Part shown: piece by piece, positions 57,732-64,000 of the stretch | Position numbering within the stretch: position 1 is the first letter of the stretch | Layout of the letters: the number at the start of each line of letters is the position of its first letter | Notes under the pieces: model-generated | Seen by the model: only the letters and a program-made list of their open reading frames with translations | The model's database searches: none | Told to the model about the DNA's origin: nothing | Assembly (NCBI GenBank): GCA_944989445.1 | Contig: CALYLW010000066.1 | Location: forward strand, 278,501-342,500 | DNA from: Ampullaceana balthica | Taxonomy: Eukaryota; Mollusca; Gastropoda; Lymnaeidae | DNA length: 64,000 bases | Direction: 5' to 3' | Made by a program: the position numbers and the translations under genes

Positions 57732-57894
57732 CTTTTTAATTCACTTACCTGTTGTTTTTTTTTAAATCTTTTTTTACCTCTATTTATTTTTTTTATACCA
57801 AACACCCCATAAGTGCCCGCCCATCGTTTTAATACCACGGTGATGTGGTCACGGGGTGAACTCATGGATGTCAACAAAAGCAGACGGTACAGAT

Positions 57895-58095
57895 GCTTAT
57901 ATAGAGATAAACTAAAAAATGCATTAATTTAATTACGGTACATTCGTCCGATCTGAAATGTTAAAACCATGCATTGTACGCCAAGATCTATCTGTGGTAA
58001 AATTTTGAGCTCTCTATGGCAACCAGAAATTGTTTAATTTTACGTTGGCAAATTTGAACAAAATTTGGACAAACAGGACGAAAGCAAGTTAATAA
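57895..58095 (+). mobile_element. Partial copy of repeat family A
   Basis: gcattaatttaattacggta, a cgatctgaaat block and cagaaattgtttaatttta match the 9.3 kb partial copy; the first two also match the full copy at 46.6 kb. Ends at about gcaagttaataaaa, a degraded form of the usual terminus. Confidence 0.6.
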
Positions 58096-59079
58096 AAACG
58101 TGATTATAAAAAGGACGACAAACTAAGTTTAGCTTCGTTAATCAAGGTTTAGAGCACATAAAGAGAACTCTCACATTTTTTTCTACTAAAATTGTTTCCA
58201 AAGAAAGCAACATTAGCAAGAAGACATAGTGTGCATGCACATATCCGATTCCCACAATTCCGCAGCAAGAACCCTTTGTGAAACTCGACATATGGTTTTT
58301 AAAATAGCACGAATGTTTGGTTTGATTGTTTGAATTATTTGCTTATAAATGTTCATTAAAAAATCGTTTCGATGTGCTGACTTCATAGTTCAGTTTTTAA
58401 AATGTTTGCTCACAGCACGAGTTGCTCTAAACACTGATACCTTAATAGCAGCAAGTTCTTCACAACCGTAAGTTACAAATGTCCTTCAACTGGCACTTCT
58501 TGGCCTCATTTAATTTCGAAGAAAATGTACATTAAATTCGTAAAATGTTTGTTTCCAATTGACGCTGCTTTTTTAAACATCAACACTTCGTTGGCTTTTA
58601 CACAAAAACTTTCTGATCCCTTTGTTGCTACTAAGATGTACTTTACTCACATCTTGATGTATCTGCGTGTGAGAAAGTTGCGTGTCTGTATCTTTCCACG
58701 GAAAGCATAGTGAGGTCATAGCGTATCGGCACCCTCACAATCCAGAGATTGCTTGAAATAAGCAAACAAACATACTTACAGAAAACAAGGACGTTTGCAT
58801 GCAGTAAAAAACGAAATTAAAGTCACACAGCAGCCACAAAGTCTCCATACGTTTGAAAATCTCATTTTATTAAAAACGTCGCTTTTTGTACTCGTTCCAT
58901 GTAACCATGATGCTCTTATTTTTAAAGGTTTTTTAATGACATTTCCTTGTGGCTTTCTTTTTATGTATTTCTTTTATTATTTGTGCGCGCGTGTGTGTGA
59001 AGTCACCTTCGACAGGCACAGAGCAAGATTTTGTTTAAAGATGTCAATTGACCATCATGAATCTACTCCTTGTTTTCAG
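58096..59079. other. End of intron 2
   Basis: Nothing recognised apart from the acceptor tactccttgttttcag. A 137-codon frame running through exon 3 (58795-59208) is mostly intronic. Confidence 0.45.
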
Positions 59080-59142
59080 GGTTTTGAAAACGGCCTCTTA
59101 AAAATAATGGGTAAGAATATAGTGACTGACAAGAACAACTGT
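59080..59142 (+). CDS. RBPMS: RBPMS/couch potato homolog, RRM exon 3
   Basis: After a strong acceptor (ccttgttttcag) the exon reads GFENGLLKIMG.., matching GYEGSLIKLT/GYEGSLLKVT directly after FRxYK in the family, so continuity with exon 2 (phase 0) is clear. The 3' border is uncertain. Donor ATGG|GTAAGA at 59111 gives 31 nt (phase 1). Donor CTGT|GTAAGT at 59143 gives 63 nt (phase 0; the peptide continues KNIVTDKNNC). I chose the second because phase 0 fits the microexon at 63168, whose last residue is the Pro expected before VGFV. With either choice the RRM continues outside this exon. Confidence 0.8.
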
Positions 59143-59627
59143 GTAAGTTTTGCCCCACTTTTAAATCTACTTCCTGTGTGTGACGTCACAGCCAATCACA
59201 GATTATAATCCTCCCCGTCATTGTGACGCAGGCCTTCACATCTTCACATTATTTGTTTCTTTCCTACAAGTCAGGGGAAAGTCCCTAAAATGACACTGCT
59301 ATACCTACACCCCATCTAATATCCTCAGCAAAATCATTTTATACATGATTAATGCTTAGTTGCGTTATTATTTTCTCTTCCTGTTAAAATGATTTTTTTT
59401 TACTATGTCGACTGAAATATTTCTTAATTTACATGAGCGTTGTTTTGGAGTTAAGTCTGAAATAGATCTTAACGAAGAACATTTTGACATGGCAGAGGCG
59501 GTAATGTCAAAGTATTTACTTGAAAAAGTTGTTATTGGGCGCTTTAAATTAAAAATATATTCACATAAAAGTTTGTGCAATATCAGGCAGAAAACTTAGC
59601 AAAATTTACCACGGATGATTTTGTTTA
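59143..59627. other. Start of intron 3 with CRE and CCAAT motif
   Basis: TGACGTCA at 59181-59188 and CCAAT at 59192 lie 40-50 bp after exon 3, a promoter-like pair inside the intron. No exon follows closely. Confidence 0.35.
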
Positions 59628-59790
59628 TACCGTAGGACCTCTCTAAGTCGAACGTCCCTAAGTCGAAAACCTCCCTATATCGAATTAAGTGTTAGGTCCA
59701 GGCAAAATTATGCGCCTGTTACGCCATTTTTTCTAAGTCGAGTTTTTTTTCCCTGTTCCTTTCAGTTCGACTTAGAGAGGTCCGACCGTA
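59628..59790. mobile_element. Pogo/mariner-type MITE, 163 bp
   Basis: Left end taccgtaggacctctctaag (tcgaa) and right end (reverse complement) tacggtcggacctctctaag (tcgaa) form a ~25-bp terminal inverted repeat. TA at both tips suggests a TA target. Ends with CTCTCTAAGTCGAA are typical of Tigger/pogo-like families (from memory). Non-coding interior with extra 'aagtcga' words. Confidence 0.85.
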
Positions 59791-59916
59791 TGTATTGAAT
59801 TTTTAAAAAAAATCATTTAAAGGTGTCTTTATTTTATAACCTTGCATTCTCTGAGCAAAGGATACTAAATCCATTCAACTTTTACACTAAAATAAAAATG
59901 AGACAAGGCTTTAAAG

Positions 59917-61722
59917 CAGTGGTTCTCAACCTGTGGTCCGCGGAACACTAGTGGTCCGCGAGATGTCCTTGGAGGTCCGCGAGCAAATGATGAAATTTTA
60001 ATTTTTTTAAAATTAAAAGTTTTAAAAAGATATAAATGTTGTCACTTTTTAAAAATGTATTTATTAATTTTAATCACTCGATGGCGATAGCTTAGCGCCA
60101 AAAATAATATGGTTTAATTCCATGTCTACTTTTAGCTATAGCGGAAATCACATGATGCCACACTAGATACTAGAAGGCTATAGTTGTTATATTGTTATAC
60201 AGGTATGTAAGTTGTGTTGACAATTATTAAAGTACTAAATTAATAAAATTTATTTAACACAAGGATACATTTCTAAATAAGAAAAAAACGAACATAAGGA
60301 CAAGAATGATTCCTCAGACTCATCCTCACATTTCACGTGAGAATCAAATGCAGTTCCGGAGAAAAAAAAGACGAATTGCCAAACGAAGGTAGGATAAAGA
60401 ATATACCCGCTTTCGCGCTTTGGGTTTACATGCGTCATAGTAAAATATCAACCGAGATCAAAGTTTGCAATATATGCCCGCAAATTCTTGCAAATGAAGC
60501 GATGAAACCTGCAAAAGTTCGAATGCATCTTAAAACTAATCGTGATGGCTGCTCGGATAAACCATTGGAATACTTTCTGCACAAAAATTTTCACTTGACA
60601 GTCAAAAGTCCTGCATATGACAAGCAACCAAAGTCAATGAAAATACTTTAATAGCATAATCGTTGCTAGCTATACAAGTTGTACATGCCAAAAAACCTGG
60701 TTATCAACAGGGGAGAAGGGGCTTGGATTACATGATGCTGTGAGAGAGTTTCTTAGAGAAGTAAAAAAAAATTTTTTTAAAAAAGCTTATTGATCATTTG
60801 AACGATAGCTTATGGGTGGGTAGCTGCTCTGGCTAACTTGGATTTTTTGAAGAGCTGACTAAACGTGATTCATCTCTGCAAGGAAAGCAGACACATTTAA
60901 TTACTCTCAGTGACAAGTGTCTGCTTTTACGAAAACGTTTGATCTTTGGGTACAAAAAATTAATTGTCGTTTCGACATGTTTGATAAATTGTACAAATTT
61001 ACCGATAAACCAGAAAATGCTGAATACAAGAAACAACTGTTGATAAATTTGATTTCTGAACATATTCAATCAACGCAGGATCAATTTTACAATATGTGTT
61101 ATCAGAATGTGAGCTTGATGACATTTTGGAGTACTCAGAAATGTCTCCGAAAGCGTTTAAAATACTTTTACCCTTTGCAAATTTAAGTCTTAATGAATGT
61201 GGATTTTCTGCATTGGTTACAATCAAAACAAAACATCGTTTCCGACTTGAAGTTGAAGATGAACTACGATGGAGTCTTTCAAATATTACATCTCGTTTGG
61301 ATGTGATGTGCTCAAATGTACAAACTCAAGGCTCGCTGTAAATAAACTAATGTAGAAGTCATACTAATGCTAACTACTGTTTATGACTTAAAGTTTCCTT
61401 ATAGTAAGCAATAACAAAATAAGAATAGAATAATCATATTAATTTAAAGATTTTTAAAGATAAAAATTGTAAACTTAATATGGGACATAAAGAAAGCCAT
61501 TACAATATGTTTTTTCCCTTCAATATTGTTCTTGGAGCACGCAAATCGTAGCATTTTAGTATAGTTTTACTAGCATGTACTATACTAGTAACAAGTTATA
61601 TACAAAGTATAATTAATAGATACATTTTCAGCACGGCTTTAGTACAATTTTCTTTAGTCGTCCGCGGCTAAGATACCATTTTTTAAAGTTGTCCCTGAAC
61701 CTCAAAAGTTTGAGAACCACTG
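59917..61722 (+). mobile_element. hAT transposon (ZBED5/Buster-like), internally deleted, 1806 bp
   Basis: Ends cagtggttctcaacctgtgg and (reverse complement) cagtggttctcaaacttttg. Flanked by a perfect 8-bp target duplication ctttaaag (59909-59916 and 61723-61730). GTCCGCGG-type words follow the left end. The interior encodes BED zinc-finger and C-terminal transposase parts, but the catalytic centre is missing. Confidence 0.94.
60337..61341 (+). pseudogene. hAT transposase fragments (BED finger and dimerisation domain)
   Basis: 60337-60651: BED-type finger region KVCNICPQILANEAMKPAK VRMHLKT; two Cys and the first His are present, but the second His of the usual HLxTKHP is replaced (HLKTNRD), so zinc binding is probably lost. 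After a gap in shifted frames come GKQTHLITLSDK and DLWVQKINCRFDMFDKLY (60917-61186). Then 61096-61341: ILEYSEMSPKAFKILLPFA, ECGFSALVTIKTKHRFRLEV EDELR, the hAT C-terminal dimerisation region of the ZBED5/SCAND3 type. The central catalytic part between them is deleted, so the copy is non-autonomous. Confidence 0.87.
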
Positions 61723-61730
61723 CTTTAAAG

Positions 61731-63167
61731 CTTAGTTGAACCGTGAGTGGACAAGAAACACTGGTCAGTCGGACACGGACACTGCAATAGTTTTAACGAG
61801 TTTTTGTGAGTTTTCAAAACTGAGACATACCTTTAAAATCATCGTAACGCAGAAGCAAATCAAGAATCTGAATTAACAGAAGCTTTTGAATGATTCATCT
61901 CATTCGTCATCTACTACACATAACTGTTGAATCTAACAACCAACGATACGCCTTTAACATGCATATTTTTAGAAACGTAACTTTTGCTTCTTTAAATTCG
62001 TTCATACTTTTCATGTTTTACCAGTTGCAAAGAAAACAACGCTCATGAGGATAAAAGCTTTTGATCGGATTTATTTTTATTTTTCTTTTGTGTAGAAATA
62101 TATTAATTTTTATTATTTTTTTATTTTTTCTTTGCTTTATTTCTTGTTGGGTCAAGTATCCTAATTTGTCATATAAAAATTTTCTGCTGCACATCCAAAT
62201 AATTGAAAGTTTACTATTCATATAATTTTATGTAAACTTCTTTGAGCAAAGACTATTGATAAATGTGGATTTGTTGGAGTGGTTACAATTAAAATGGGAA
62301 TAGCATATGGCACGTAGTTGTTATTGGTTTGATAAATACGGAGTTAATGGATTTTAATTACAGTTTTTTTTTGAAATAACACAAATGACTACCATCGTGA
62401 AGGGGTATTATACAAGTGTCTTAGAGACGATCGGGAGGGGTAGATTTTCACATGCACCAGACGCATTTAATTTTGTTTCCCTCTGGTAATGATAAATAAT
62501 GTCTAGGCCAAGTTATTAGTGTGTCAGTTGTTCTCAAATCTAATATGCTCATTTAATTAACATTTTAGATTTTTATGTGTAGTTTCGAGATGACATATGT
62601 GATACAGCTAGAGCATTAGAATATTGTGAAATGAAGTTTAAGTGACATGGAAATCAACACGCTCTAATAAATTATGTCCTCCGATACTCTAACGAAATGA
62701 AAAATGTACTGCCATTACTGCACATGTGTTCGCTGGCCTTAGCTGTTGATAATGCATGCGAGTGTTTTCTGGGTGCACTTATCAACTTATCCACTTGTTC
62801 TACTAATAGTACACTGGTACATTTCTGTAGGAGTAAACACTTGTGTTTTAACTGATCTAAGATAAACTTATCATTTAAATTTTTGAGAAGCATCGTTTAA
62901 ATGTTACTTTAAAAAAATAGCACAATTTGCTGCAGAAAAAAAAAGTATGGTGTAATGCTTTGTACTACAATGTTTTTTTTAATTAACTTTTGAAATCCTT
63001 AAGCTCATTAAGAAAAGAGCAATTGATGGTAGACTACCTTGTGATCAAACTTGATACATTTACTGATGTGTGTGTTCTCGTCTTAAATAAAACATTTAAT
63101 CTACACTGTGCATACTTAAGAAGCAATTTCTCAATTCACTAATATCTATTTTCTGTTCTGTCAACAG
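61731..63167. other. Intron 3, AT-rich
   Basis: At about 62260-62300, aatgtggatttgttggagtg (gttacaattaaaatg) resembles the hAT C-terminal ECGFSALVTIK coding sequence, suggesting a small second hAT relic. Nothing else. Confidence 0.4.
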
Positions 63168-63185
63168 CAATATGCAACTTTGCCG
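63168..63185 (+). CDS. RBPMS: Candidate 18-nt microexon of the RRM (QYATLP)
   Basis: CAATATGCAACTTTGCCG is preceded by a good acceptor (ttttctgttctgtcaacag) and followed by GTAAAC. In phase 0 it reads QYATLP. In this family the next conserved RRM block is PVGFV, so an exon ending in Pro just before VGFV fits, with the next exon to the right of the window. It needs exon 3 to use its phase-0 donor at 59143. The resulting loop would be longer than in vertebrates or flies, which argues for caution. Confidence 0.4.
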
Positions 63186-64000
63186 GTAAACAAGATTTAC
63201 TATTGAAAAGTTCGCCCTAAACATTTACATTGACGGTAGTCTTGATTATTTCCATTTCAGAGTCAGTAGTAAACATAATGAGAATCATTGTGTGTGGTCA
63301 AGTTCTTACTGTAACAGATGAACTCTTATTTTATATTCATATAGCTTCGAAAATCATGTCAAATAATTTACATTATTTGCTCTCTAAGAATTAGTCCCAT
63401 GTAGATTGCCTAACATGAGGACGATATAATTATATTCTTGATATTTGAATGTCTGGTATGGACACAAGCGGACTACCGTCAATGATATATGTATGTCTCC
63501 AATCGTCCATTTATTCCCTTCACATTTTATCATTTTCAGTGGTCTTTTTTCCTTTAATTTCTTTTTTGTCCATTTCACAATGTTTTGCTTAGTGTTCATC
63601 AATTGAAAATGAATCATTTGAGTTTCATATTTTCATTATTAGATTTTGACATAAATTAAGTGCACCACGCTAGTAATGACGTAATACATGCAGGAAACTG
63701 GTCATAATGTTTATACAAACTTTGTCTGATTTTGTTGACAAAAATATCATTTGTTGGTATTTTATTTAGCTTTAGTTCACAGACCCAAAGCATCTGTGAT
63801 CCAACAATGTTTATATAGTTGATTTTTTAGGTTTCATGAGATCTTTGCAATGTAAACTTTGTATCTCTGCGTTTAATGATAAGGCAGATGTGTGTTTTTT
63901 TAGTTGAGATTTATGAATGGTATCTTGGGTTTTAAATAGTATCATAATAAATATATCTACCATCATTTCCCAATTTCATATATAAACATCAAAATATCTC
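63186..64000. other. Intronic DNA to the right edge
   Basis: AT-rich; the frame at 63384-63617 (minus) has no recognisable domain. The remaining RRM exons are expected beyond the window. Confidence 0.4.

Noticed and set aside
59080..59208. Exon 3 reading through to a stop at 59208 as a terminal exon
   Set aside because: It would cut the RRM in half; two good donors are present and the family continues with VGFV.

Overview
The window is AT-rich, intron-rich animal DNA, most likely from a mollusc (a gastropod is my guess; the sequence does not fix the species). Reasons: spliced exons with GT/AG borders; CR1/L2-like LINE, Penelope, hAT and mariner/pogo-like relics; tRNA-derived SINEs; and very many minisatellites. 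Bacterial-style gene calls do not apply. Most long open frames here are tandem repeats that happen to lack stops.

The one recognisable cellular gene is on the + strand: a homolog of RBPMS/RBPMS2/couch potato, an RRM-type RNA-binding protein. Its shared RRM exon is at 55969-56046 (start of the RRM with the RNP2 motif LFVSGL), followed by an exon starting at 59080 and possibly an 18-nt microexon at 63168-63185. The rest of the RRM (VGFV onward) lies beyond the right edge. Two well-supported alternative first coding exons end in phase 0 and join exactly to the RRM exon: 2780-2887 and 50653-50769. A third possible 5' route is an exon at 27743-27820 with a TATA box, plus a 33-nt exon at 32893-32925. 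Nearly the whole window is therefore the 5' region and giant introns (up to 53 kb) of one gene with several promoters.

The introns hold about 30 tandem arrays covering roughly 12-13 kb (about 20% of the window, summed from my spans). The largest are a 71-bp satellite (3.9-6.5 kb), a 21-bp array (52.9-53.9 kb), a 44-bp array (40.2-41.1 kb), a 24/48-bp array (14.5-15.3 kb) and a 22-bp array (25.8-26.6 kb). Several show higher-order repeat structure.

Mobile elements: a decayed CR1/L2-like LINE (18.2-20.0 kb, minus) and a shorter relative (24.8-25.3 kb); a LINE C-terminal fragment inside a minisatellite (12.3-12.7 kb); hAT elements at 59.9-61.7 kb (both ends and 8-bp target duplication visible), 36.0-37.4 kb and 33.6-34.0 kb; a 178-bp hAT MITE (54.1 kb); pogo/mariner-like MITEs (28.3 and 59.6 kb); a Penelope-like GIY-YIG remnant (54.7-55.3 kb); a tRNA-type SINE (37.8 kb) and a probable second one (45 kb); foldback elements (8.8 and 57.4 kb); and an unnamed repeat family with TATAAGGG-type ends (0.4, 31.5, 32.1 and 46.6 kb, with partial copies at 9.3 and 57.9 kb). 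I found no tRNA, rRNA or CRISPR.
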